Shown here: one piece after another, positions 53,559 through 61,270 of the stretch | How the letters are laid out: the number at the start of each line of letters is the position of its first letter | How positions within the stretch are numbered: position 1 is the first letter of the stretch | Translations under genes and position numbers: made by a program | Assembly (NCBI GenBank): GCA_039029395.1 | Contig: JBCCGG010000022.1 | Span: 31,534-95,533, forward strand | Source: JBCCGG01 sp039029395 | GTDB lineage: Bacteria > Pseudomonadota > Alphaproteobacteria > Kiloniellales > JAKSDN01 | Reading direction: 5' to 3' | DNA length: 64,000 bases | The notes under the pieces: generated by a model | Database searches by the model: none | What the model saw: only the letters and a program-made list of their open reading frames with translations | Told to the model about the DNA's origin: nothing

Positions 53559-55259
53559 ATGCCGTGGCAAACCATCCGTCGTTTTTCCGTGCACCGATTC
53601 CTTTTGCTGTTTGCCGTCACCCTGGTGCTGGCTTTTGCCTGGACAAGCGGCCAGGCCGCCATGACCGACTACCAGCGCCAACAGGTCACGCAATACTTAC
53701 ATAGCCCGAAGGTGAACATGGACGCCGGCATCTTCGACGGCACGGCCTTCAACCCCTCGGTCGACGCCAATGACGCGGCCGCCTACATGAACGACTACAT
53801 CAAGACCCTCAATCGAGCCGTTCAGGCTTGGAACAAGCTGACCTCGGGCGCGACCGGCTCGGCGGAAGGGCAAGCCTTGTTGAAGGAGCTCAATGAGAAG
53901 CTCGCTTTCGCCAAGGCGATGCGCTCGGCCTATCCCGCCTTCCAGGCCGGCCAGCAGAGCCAATCCACCACCCAGGGCGCAGGCGCGGCAAGCGGGTCCG
54001 GGGTCAGCGGAGGCATGACCGACTATCAGAAACAGCAGATGACCCAGTACCTGGACAGCGAGGCCATGCGTCGGGACAGCTCGATCTTCGACGGAAGTAA
54101 CTTCGTGCCTGGCGTCCCCTTCACCGCCTTCGAGCAATACTATCAGACCTACATGAAGACCCTGGACCGGGCGATCTCCACATGGGAGCGCCAGATCCCT
54201 AACAGCAGCAAGGCGACGCCCGATGGGCAAGCCCTGCAAAGCCAACTTAAGGAGTCGGTCGATTGGGCCAATGCCATGAGCGCCCGCTATCCGGCGGCCA
54301 AGGCCCAGTACCAGACACAGCAGCAGGCGACCCAAAAGGCCCAGCAGGAGGCCCAAGCCAGCGCCGCGGCCAGCAAGGAAGCCCACAAGGAGCAGTGCGT
54401 CGCCTTTCAGCAGCAGGCGATGACGCCACTGGCGCGCGATCCCATGATTCGCCTGATCAATCAGATGCACAACGGCAACAGCGGCATCGGCTCGGTGGAA
54501 GGGGTCGAGCGGCACCGCACCGTGGCGGCCGAGGTGCTCGCCGTTTGCCAGTCGCTCGACTATGAGCTCGTGATCTCCAAGCCCTGTTTCTACGTGCTCG
54601 GGCGCTGGGATCACGACCCACAGAACTGGTGTGAAGCCGCCGGCCAGGCCGACGCGCTGATCCAGGCCATGGCGCTCAATCAGGCGCGCCAAACCATCGC
54701 GATCGTCGGGGACTCCACCATCCAAAGCGTCCCCGAGTTTCACGAGCGCGAAGGCTGGCTGACCTTCGAAGGCCCGGTCACCTTCGAGGGCAAGATGACC
54801 TTTAGCAGAGAGGGCCGTGAGGCGGTGATGGACAACGTCGCCCAGGTGCTCCAGGCGGCCGGAATCGAGGACGCCGAGGCGGCCCTTTGGGGCGAACAGA
54901 AGGCGCGTCTTGCCACCCTGCGCGAGGAGGTCGAGAAAACTGCGGGCAGCTGGCAGAGCCCGCAGAAGAAGGCCGACAACTACAGCACGGCGCTGGTCGC
55001 CAACCAAATCAAAGAGTGGCATGAGGACGCGGAGGTGTTGGACGCCTACCTGAGCCGCGCGAGCTGGAAGATCCACAAGAACGCCTTGGGCATTCCCGAC
55101 CGGCGAACCTTACCTGGTTACGTGATTTTCAAGCTGCCCGAGGATCCCTATTGCCAGCTGCGCTCCTACACCTTGACCGAGCAGCATGCCGGGGGCGGCA
55201 CCTACCAGGAAGCCGCCGGCGTGCGCATCGGCTACGTGCGCTTCCAAGACTGTCCTTAG
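53559..55259 (+). CDS. Secreted protein with two internal repeats, unrecognised family
   Basis: 566 residues. Signal peptide at 1-33 (basic MPWQTIRRFSVHR, hydrophobic FLLLFAVTLVLAFAW, cut near GQAA). Two repeats of about 95 residues (35-128 and 153-248) share MTDYQ-x-QQ-x-TQYL, D-x-x-IFDG-x-x-F-x-P, Y-x-KTL-x-RA, GQAL and a final YPA. A Gln/Ala-rich helical linker (250-278) follows, then a Cys-containing C-terminal domain (280-566; C280, LAVCQSLDYE, KPCFY, NWCEA, PYCQLR, QDCP). I do not recognise a family and assign no function. It stands alone with a hairpin after the stop. Fully periplasmic or secreted; no lipobox. Confidence 0.8.
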   Translation: MPWQTIRRFSVHRFLLLFAVTLVLAFAWTSGQAAMTDYQRQQVTQYLHSPKVNMDAGIFDGTAFNPSVDANDAAAYMNDYIKTLNRAVQAWNKLTSGATGSAEGQALLKELNEKLAFAKAMRSAYPAFQAGQQSQSTTQGAGAASGSGVSGGMTDYQKQQMTQYLDSEAMRRDSSIFDGSNFVPGVPFTAFEQYYQTYMKTLDRAISTWERQIPNSSKATPDGQALQSQLKESVDWANAMSARYPAAKAQYQTQQQATQKAQQEAQASAAASKEAHKEQCVAFQQQAMTPLARDPMIRLINQMHNGNSGIGSVEGVERHRTVAAEVLAVCQSLDYELVISKPCFYVLGRWDHDPQNWCEAAGQADALIQAMALNQARQTIAIVGDSTIQSVPEFHEREGWLTFEGPVTFEGKMTFSREGREAVMDNVAQVLQAAGIEDAEAALWGEQKARLATLREEVEKTAGSWQSPQKKADNYSTALVANQIKEWHEDAEVLDAYLSRASWKIHKNALGIPDRRTLPGYVIFKLPEDPYCQLRSYTLTEQHAGGGTYQEAAGVRIGYVRFQDCP

Positions 55260-55309
55260 CGCAAGATCGGATCAGATTGAATCAATCTGATCCGTGAATC
55301 AGGCTCTAG
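55257..55309 (+). repeat. Dispersed repeat with terminator-like hairpin
   Basis: Begins TAGCGCAAGATCGGATC at the stop codon, then continues as a perfect 11-bp stem GGATCAGATTG-AAT-CAATCTGATCC (55269-55293) and ends near GGCTCTAG. The first 17 bases recur inverted at 35376-35392; the end (CTAGAGCCTG on the other strand) recurs at 52860-52869. It can act as a terminator between convergent genes, though no T-run follows. Confidence 0.6.
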
Positions 55310-56016
55310 AGCGCGGCCCTGCGCTGTGCCAATTCGTAGCAGACGAGCGACAGCGTGACCGCCGCGACCGGCATCCAGACCAGCAGGGGAAACTTGCTCC
55401 AAATTAGCAGCCCGGCGATCAGCGCGCCGGCGCCATAGGCGCCGAAAACGGCAGCTTGGCGCTTGGTGGCGCTGCGGATCACCGGGCCGTCGACCCGGCC
55501 GAGCAGGATCTCGGTGGTCGAAAGCACGATCGCGACCACGGTCGAGGTGAAGACGATGGTGTTGACCCCTGGCGCGTTGATGCGCTTGGCGGCAACGCCT
55601 TGGACTCCCATGGCGACCGAACAGAGCAGGATGAGGCTGTAATGGACCGGCCCGCCACTCGGATGACCGGCGATCTGCCAGAGCGCCGCGAAGGCGCCGA
55701 GACAGAGGATTTCGAGCAGCAGCAGCGTGCGCAGCACGGTCGCGAGCTTGAGCGGCGAGTCCTTCGGATTGTAGATCGCTGCGGCGAGTACTGCGCCGGC
55801 GATGAAGCCGATCAATGCCGTCACCGGCTGGGAGGCCGCGACCATGTCGCCTTGGCTGACCGCGATGCCGAGCAAGGCCGTGTTGCCGGTCATCGCCGAG
55901 GCGAAGACATGGCCGAGCATCAGGAATGCAATGACATCGGCGCTGCCCGAGGCGACAGCTAGGAATGCCAGTCCCAGGCCGGAGTCAGGCTCCCTTGCCG
56001 CCACGCCGTCCGTCAT
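55306..56016 (-). CDS. DUF1275/YoaK-family membrane protein
   Basis: 236 residues with about six membrane helices. FLAVASGSADVIAFLMLGHV, FASAMTGNTALLGIAVSQGD and GVNTIVFTSTVVAIVLSTTE are the DUF1275 hallmarks (GSADVxxFLxLG...MTGN). Function is unknown; the family is widespread and sometimes induced by stress. ATG 56016 has a GGGGGGA ribosome site, better than the TTG at 56034. It converges on the secreted repeat protein gene and is divergent from the FAD oxidoreductase gene. Confidence 0.88.
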   Translation of the reverse strand: MTDGVAAREPDSGLGLAFLAVASGSADVIAFLMLGHVFASAMTGNTALLGIAVSQGDMVAASQPVTALIGFIAGAVLAAAIYNPKDSPLKLATVLRTLLLLEILCLGAFAALWQIAGHPSGGPVHYSLILLCSVAMGVQGVAAKRINAPGVNTIVFTSTVVAIVLSTTEILLGRVDGPVIRSATKRQAAVFGAYGAGALIAGLLIWSKFPLLVWMPVAAVTLSLVCYELAQRRAAL

Positions 56017-56106
56017 TTCGGTCCCCCCACTCAACCAATTGATTGCCCAATCTATTCTCTACCCTCCTCGGGCGCTATTGTCTGTCGCGCAATGATGTAG
56101 GATATT

Positions 56107-57522
56107 ATGCCCATGAAGACGATCCAGGTGGCGACCAAAGAAGGCGGAAGCGCAGAGCTGGCGTTTCCCGAGATAGAGGCCTTGCGCGGTGAACTGCGCG
56201 GCGAGCTGCTGGTGCCCGGCGATTCCGGCTATGAGGAAACGCGCGTCATCTGGAACGCCATGATCGACCGGCGCCCGGCCCTGATCGCGCGCTGTAGGGG
56301 CGTCGCGGACGTGCTGGCCGCGGTCAAGCTAGCGGCGCGTCATGGGCTTCTGGTGGCGGTCAGGGGCGGCGGCCACAATGTCGCCGGCAACGCGGTTTGC
56401 GACGGCGGATTGATGGTCGACCTCTCGCCCATGCGCAGCGTCACGGTCGATCCCTTCGCCCGAACCGCACGGGCCGAAGGCGGCGCGACCTGGGGCGACT
56501 TCGACGCCGAAACCCAGGCCTTCGGTCTCGCAACCGTCGGCGGACTGATCTCAATGACCGGCGTCGCCGGGCTCACCCTAGGCGGCGGCATCGGCTGGCT
56601 GAGCGGCTCCCACGGTCTGGCCTGCGACAACCTGCTGTCGCTGGAAGTGGTAACCGCCGAGGGCAAGCTGGTGCGGGCCAGCGCGACGGAAAACCCGGAT
56701 CTCTTTTGGGGCCTGAAAGGGGGCGGCGGCAATTTCGGTATCGTCACGTCTTTCCAGTTCCAGCTCTACCCCGTGGGTCCCTCTCTCTTCGCCGGCATGC
56801 TGCTCCATCCCTTGGACAAGGCACCCGCCGCGCTTGGCCAGTTCCGAGACTTCCTCAAGGAAGCACCGGACCAGCTTGGCGCTCTGGCCGCGCTGACCAG
56901 GACGTCCGACGCCCTCCCGGTTGCCGCGCTGGTCCAGGTCTATAACGGACCCGTGGAAGACGCCGAGCGCCTGGTCGCCCCCCTGCGGGCCTTCGGTCCA
57001 CCGAGCGCTGATACCCTTGGGCCCAAGCCCTACCGAGAGATCCAGACTCTATTCGACGCCGGTGCGCCGGCCGGCCTGCGCTACTACTGGAAATCCAGCT
57101 TCCTCGACGCCTTGCCCGACCAGGCGATCGAGATCCTCGCCGCGCGCCATCGCGCGTCGCCCTCGCCCAAGAGCAAGATCTTCGTCGAGTTCTTGGGCGG
57201 CGCCATGGCCCGAGTCGATCTGGATGCGACGGTCTTCGACCATCGAGCCTCGCCCTACAACTTGCTGATCATCGGCGCTTGGCAGGACCCCAGCGAGGAC
57301 CGGGAAAACATCGCCTGGGTGCGCGAGACCTGGAACCAGATGCAGCCCTATGCCTCGCCCGGGGTCTACATGAATTACTTGGGCCAGGAGTCCGACGAAG
57401 GCCGGGCCCGGGTCGAGGCCTCCTACGGTCCGGGCAAGCTCGAGCGCCTGGCAAAGCTGAAAGCGAAGTACGACCCGACCAATCTGTTCCGCATGAACCA
57501 GAACATCCGCCCGGCCCCCTGA
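56107..57522 (+). CDS. FAD-linked oxidase with PCMH and BBE (berberine-bridge) domains
   Basis: 471 residues: an N-terminal PCMH-type FAD domain with ARHGLLVAVRGGGHNVAGNA (the His of RGGGH is the common covalent FAD site) and GVAGLTLGGGIGWLSGSHGL, then a substrate domain and a C-terminal BBE motif VYMNYLGQESDEGRARVEAS to KYDPTNLFRMNQNI. Family members oxidise sugars, alkaloids or 6-hydroxynicotine. No second covalent Cys is evident at the usual position. It stands alone, divergent from the DUF1275 gene, and its stop lies 10 nt from the convergent PNPOx gene. ATG 56107 or 56113 possible. Confidence 0.88.
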   Translation: MPMKTIQVATKEGGSAELAFPEIEALRGELRGELLVPGDSGYEETRVIWNAMIDRRPALIARCRGVADVLAAVKLAARHGLLVAVRGGGHNVAGNAVCDGGLMVDLSPMRSVTVDPFARTARAEGGATWGDFDAETQAFGLATVGGLISMTGVAGLTLGGGIGWLSGSHGLACDNLLSLEVVTAEGKLVRASATENPDLFWGLKGGGGNFGIVTSFQFQLYPVGPSLFAGMLLHPLDKAPAALGQFRDFLKEAPDQLGALAALTRTSDALPVAALVQVYNGPVEDAERLVAPLRAFGPPSADTLGPKPYREIQTLFDAGAPAGLRYYWKSSFLDALPDQAIEILAARHRASPSPKSKIFVEFLGGAMARVDLDATVFDHRASPYNLLIIGAWQDPSEDRENIAWVRETWNQMQPYASPGVYMNYLGQESDEGRARVEASYGPGKLERLAKLKAKYDPTNLFRMNQNIRPAP

Positions 57523-57532
57523 GCGCCACAGA

Positions 57533-58141
57533 TCAGTTTTCGTCCTGGGCCGCGCGCTCGCGATCGAAGATGTCCTTGACCGCCTCCATCTCCTTCCACG
57601 GGGGCTCGGGCGGCTTGTAGCCGTGGCGCGGCGTGAAGACTGAGGGCGCCTGAATCTCCATCTTGGGAATGTAGCGCGGGCAGTTGAAGAAAATGTGCTC
57701 CGCGGTGACCCGCACCAGGCGTTTTGCGCCGGGTATCCCGGCGATCACTTCGGCCGACTCGTCGATCTCGGCCCAGCCATTGACTCTCAGCCGCGCGGCA
57801 CCGGCGATCAGGGTGCCGTCGAAGGCGATGAACAGCAGCCCGACCCGCGAACTGCGGACGATGTTGCCGAGGCTGCGGTACATGCGGTTGCCGTCGTAGT
57901 CGGGCCAGGCAAGCTGATTGTCCGATACGACCCGAACAAAGCCCGGCTCGCCGCCCTTGAAGGAGCAGTCGGTGCTGCCGGGGCTCGAGGTCGCGAGAAA
58001 GAAGAAGGGCGCCGACTCGATGAAGCCCCGGTCCTGCTCGGTGAAACTGTGGCGCATGCGGTTGCCGGCCAAGCGGTCCGCCACAGCCCGCCCTTCGTAG
58101 CGATCCTGGAGTTCACGCATGCCCTCGTCATAGAAGTCCAT
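57533..58141 (-). CDS. Pyridoxamine 5'-phosphate oxidase-like FMN-binding protein
   Basis: 202 residues of the PNPOx-like split-barrel family: FIESAPFFFLATSSPGSTDC, PGFVRVVSDNQLAWPDYDGN, RMYRSLGNIVRSSRVGLLFI and a C-terminal FFNCPRYIPKMEIQAPS. The N-terminal HSFTEQDRGFIESAPFFFLA layout resembles MSMEG_1061-like proteins rather than PdxH, so a flavin- or F420-type reductase role is likely. It lies 36 nt downstream of boxB on the same strand and may be co-transcribed. Physiological substrate unknown. Confidence 0.82.
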   Translation of the reverse strand: MDFYDEGMRELQDRYEGRAVADRLAGNRMRHSFTEQDRGFIESAPFFFLATSSPGSTDCSFKGGEPGFVRVVSDNQLAWPDYDGNRMYRSLGNIVRSSRVGLLFIAFDGTLIAGAARLRVNGWAEIDESAEVIAGIPGAKRLVRVTAEHIFFNCPRYIPKMEIQAPSVFTPRHGYKPPEPPWKEMEAVKDIFDRERAAQDEN

Positions 58142-58177
58142 TGACGCTCCCCTTTCATGGAGAGCCTACCTTAGGCC

Positions 58178-59629
58178 CTAGTCCTTGGCGATGCGCACGT
58201 ATTCGAAATCGCCCGGCTTGTTGTCGATCCCGAGCTTGGGCGGTGCGATCCAAGGCGCGAAGGCGCCCGGCTCGGTGACGGGAACCATGAGCGAGGCGAT
58301 GAAGGCGCTGTCGTCTTCGGTCGGCAGGAATTCCGCCATGCGCGCCTGCCATTGAGCCTCGCTCAAGATTTCCCCATCGGGCGTCGCCTGGACGTCGGCG
58401 AACTCGCCGATCGCCCGGTGAAAGGCGACGTGGGGCAGACGAAATCGAAAGGCCACGCCGGTCTTTTCGATGATCTTGTTCCAACGCCCGACGCCCTTGG
58501 TGCAATCGCGCACGTAGTCGTCGCGCAAACGCATGTTGAGGGCGGTCAAGGCCGGCTCTTCGACCAGTTTGATCTCGCCGCCGACCAGCTTGAGCACCGG
58601 GTAGCTGTCGCCGGTCAGCTGGTGGTCGTCGTCGATCCGGGTCTCGTGAAAGCGGCCCTTGAGGCCCGCCGTGTAGGCGTTGGCCGCGTTGGTCGAGACC
58701 TCGGCGCCGAACAGGTCCAGTGAGACCGCGAAGTGAAAATTGGCCTTCTTCTGGATGGTCGGCAAATCGATCACGCCGAGCTTGCGCACCGCCTCGATCT
58801 GGTGCGGATCTTCTATGCCGGCCTGGACCATGGCTTCGCAGGTGCGCTGAATGGTCCGGCCGATGCCCGATTCGCCAACGAACATGTGGTGGGCTTCCTC
58901 GGTCAACATAAAGCGGCAGGTGCGCGACAGGGGGTCGAAACCGGACTGGGCGAGACTCTCCAGCTGCATCTTGCCGTCCCGGTCGGTGAAGAAGGTGAAC
59001 ATGAAAAACGACAGCCAATCCGGCGTCTCTTCGTTGAAGGCGCCAAGGATGCGTGGCTGGTCCTGATCGCCAGAGCGGCGGCGCAAGAGGTCCTGGGCCT
59101 CCTCCCGGCCGTCGCGCCCGAAGTATTTCTGCAGGAGGTAGACCATGGCCCAGAGGTGGCGGCCTTCCTCCACGTTGACCTGGAAGACGTTGCGCAGGTC
59201 GTAGAGCGAGGGCGCGGTCTGGCCGAGCAGGCGTTGCTGTTCAACCGAGGCCGGCTCCGTATCGCCCTGGATCACGATCAGGCGGCGCAGCATGGCGCGA
59301 TGCTCGCCCGGCACCTCCTGCCAGGCGGGCTCGCCTTGGTGCGCGCCGAAGTTGACTTGGCGGCCTTCCTCCTGGGGCGCGAGCAGGATGCCCCAGCGGT
59401 ACTCGGGCATCTTGACGTAGCCGAACTTTGCCCAACCCTTGGGGTCGACGCTGACCGCCGTGCGCAGATAGACCGGCACGTCCTGGAACCCCTCGGGGCC
59501 CATGGTCTGCCACCAGTCCAGATAGCCCGGATGCCAGCGCTCCAGCGCCTTGAGCACTCGGCGGTCTGCGCCCAGCTCGACATTGTTTGGGATCTTGCCG
59601 TCATAGCTGACGTCCATCGACTGGCTCAT
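58178..59629 (-). CDS. boxB: Benzoyl-CoA 2,3-epoxidase catalytic subunit BoxB
   Basis: 483 residues. BoxB marks are visible in order: NNVELGADRRVLKALERWHP, GWAKFGYVKMPEYRWGILLA, then the di-iron helices with VNVEEGRHLWAMVYLLQKYF and LTEEAHHMFVGESGIGRTIQ (E-E-x-x-H). It epoxidises benzoyl-CoA using O2 and electrons from a BoxA reductase in aerobic benzoate degradation. ATG 59629 overlaps the ligase stop by 4 nt (ATGA); an upstream in-frame start is rejected. BoxA and BoxC are not in the window, so the pathway must be completed elsewhere or the flanking hydratases serve later steps. Confidence 0.92.
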   Translation of the reverse strand: MSQSMDVSYDGKIPNNVELGADRRVLKALERWHPGYLDWWQTMGPEGFQDVPVYLRTAVSVDPKGWAKFGYVKMPEYRWGILLAPQEEGRQVNFGAHQGEPAWQEVPGEHRAMLRRLIVIQGDTEPASVEQQRLLGQTAPSLYDLRNVFQVNVEEGRHLWAMVYLLQKYFGRDGREEAQDLLRRRSGDQDQPRILGAFNEETPDWLSFFMFTFFTDRDGKMQLESLAQSGFDPLSRTCRFMLTEEAHHMFVGESGIGRTIQRTCEAMVQAGIEDPHQIEAVRKLGVIDLPTIQKKANFHFAVSLDLFGAEVSTNAANAYTAGLKGRFHETRIDDDHQLTGDSYPVLKLVGGEIKLVEEPALTALNMRLRDDYVRDCTKGVGRWNKIIEKTGVAFRFRLPHVAFHRAIGEFADVQATPDGEILSEAQWQARMAEFLPTEDDSAFIASLMVPVTEPGAFAPWIAPPKLGIDNKPGDFEYVRIAKD

Positions 59630-61176
59630 CACGGGGCTCCTTCGCCGCGCAGCTTGAAGCGCTGGATCTTGCCGGTCGCGGTCTTCGGCAGCTCCGTCAC
59701 AAATTCGATTTGGCGCGGATACTTCCAAGCGCCGACCTTGCCTTTGACATGTTCCTTGAGCGCCTCGAACAGCGCGTCGCCGGCTTCGCCTTCCTTGAGG
59801 ATCACGTAGGCCTTGGGCTTGAGCAGGCTGTCCTCGTCCTCGAAGGGCACGACCGCCGCCTCGAGCACAGCCGGATGGGAGATCAGCGCCGATTCCACCT
59901 CGAAGGGCGAGACCCAGTTGCCGGAGACCTTGAACATGTCATCGGTCCGACCGCAGTACTCGTAAAGGCCGCCTTTGTCCCGGATATACTTGTCACCGGT
60001 CCGGGCCCACTCGCCCTGAAATGTGGCGAGCGTCTTGGCCCGCTGATTCCAGTAGCCCTCGGGCTGGCTTGGTCCGCGCACCAGCAGCTCGCCGATCTCG
60101 CCGTCGGGGACTGGTTGGCCGTCCTCGTCAACCAGGCGAAGGTCGTAGCCCGGCACGGCTCGGCCCGAGCGGCCGTAGCGCACTTCCCCGGGCCGGTTAG
60201 AAAGAAATATATGCAGGAGCTCGGTCGAGCCGACGCCGTCCAGGATGTCGACGCCGAAACGTTCGCGCCAGCTTTTGCCGACCTCCTCGGGCAGGGCCTC
60301 GCCGGCCGAAACGCAGGCGCGTAGGCATGCCGAGCCGTTCTCTGGCGTGCAATCCGGATCGGCCAATAGCGCGGCGTAGAGCGTCGGCACGCCGTAGAAA
60401 ATCGTCACTTGGTGCTCCTTGAGCTGGGCGAGCACCGCGCCCGGCGTCGGCCGCTGAGGCCACAGCACCGTGGTTGCGCCGACCGACATGGGGAAGGTCA
60501 TGCCGTTGCCCAGACCATAGGCGAAGAACAGCTTGGCGGCCGAATAGCCGATGTCGTCCTCGCGTATGCCCAAGACCCCCTGGCCGTAAAGCCGGGCGGT
60601 CTCCATGGCGCTGGTGTGAACGTGTCGCACGCCCTTGGGCATGCCGGTCGAGCCCGAGGAATAGAGCCAGAAGGCGGTTTCGTCGGCGCAGGTCTCGACC
60701 GGTGCCCGGCCGCTGGCCCGGGCCCGCAAGGCCGGGGTGAACTCGATGTGGCTGCCAGTCTTGCCGCCGACTACGAACACATGCTCGAGCCGTGGCAGCT
60801 CGTCGATCAGCGGGGCGACAACCTCGAGCAGGGGGGCCGAGACGAACAGCGCCTTGGCCCGGCAGTCGGCCAGGATGTATCGGTACTGCTCGGTGGTCAA
60901 AAGGGTGTTGAGGGCGACCGGCACCACGCCCTCGCGGATCGCGCCCCAGAAGATGACCGGGAAGTCCACCGTATCGAGCACCAGCATGGCGATCCGACTC
61001 TCCGGTCCGATGCCCTGATCGGCCAGCAGCTGGCCCATGCGCTGACAGTCATCCTTCAGGGCGCCATAGGTCAGATGGCGCTCCGGGTCGATGAAGGCGA
61101 CCTTGTCGCCGCGGCCCGCCTCGACGTTGCGGTCGACAAAGTCGACGGCCGCGTTGTACTGACGCGGATAGTCCAT
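59629..61176 (-). CDS. bclA: Benzoate-CoA ligase
   Basis: 515 residues of the AMP-forming acyl-CoA synthetase family. Adenylation motifs: YSSGSTGMPKGVRHVHTSAM (P-loop-like), FFAYGLGNGMTFPMSVGATT, GSTELLHIFLSNRPGEVRYG and the hinge with GRTDDMFKVSGNWVSPFEVE, closing with PRQIEFVTELPKTATGKIQR, where the Lys completes the adenylate half-reaction. The FFAYGLGN segment and operon with boxB point to benzoate rather than acetate. It activates benzoate to benzoyl-CoA. Symbol bclA follows boxB-type clusters and is a best guess. First gene of the operon; 94 nt separate it from the divergent beta-oxidation genes. Confidence 0.9.
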   Translation of the reverse strand: MDYPRQYNAAVDFVDRNVEAGRGDKVAFIDPERHLTYGALKDDCQRMGQLLADQGIGPESRIAMLVLDTVDFPVIFWGAIREGVVPVALNTLLTTEQYRYILADCRAKALFVSAPLLEVVAPLIDELPRLEHVFVVGGKTGSHIEFTPALRARASGRAPVETCADETAFWLYSSGSTGMPKGVRHVHTSAMETARLYGQGVLGIREDDIGYSAAKLFFAYGLGNGMTFPMSVGATTVLWPQRPTPGAVLAQLKEHQVTIFYGVPTLYAALLADPDCTPENGSACLRACVSAGEALPEEVGKSWRERFGVDILDGVGSTELLHIFLSNRPGEVRYGRSGRAVPGYDLRLVDEDGQPVPDGEIGELLVRGPSQPEGYWNQRAKTLATFQGEWARTGDKYIRDKGGLYEYCGRTDDMFKVSGNWVSPFEVESALISHPAVLEAAVVPFEDEDSLLKPKAYVILKEGEAGDALFEALKEHVKGKVGAWKYPRQIEFVTELPKTATGKIQRFKLRGEGAP

Positions 61177-61270
61177 TTAGCCCTCCCACGGCGCCCGAAT
61201 AAATGCACTATAAATCAGGAAAATCCGTTCAACAACGAACTTCTTTGATCTGTGGACCAGAAGATGCAAT

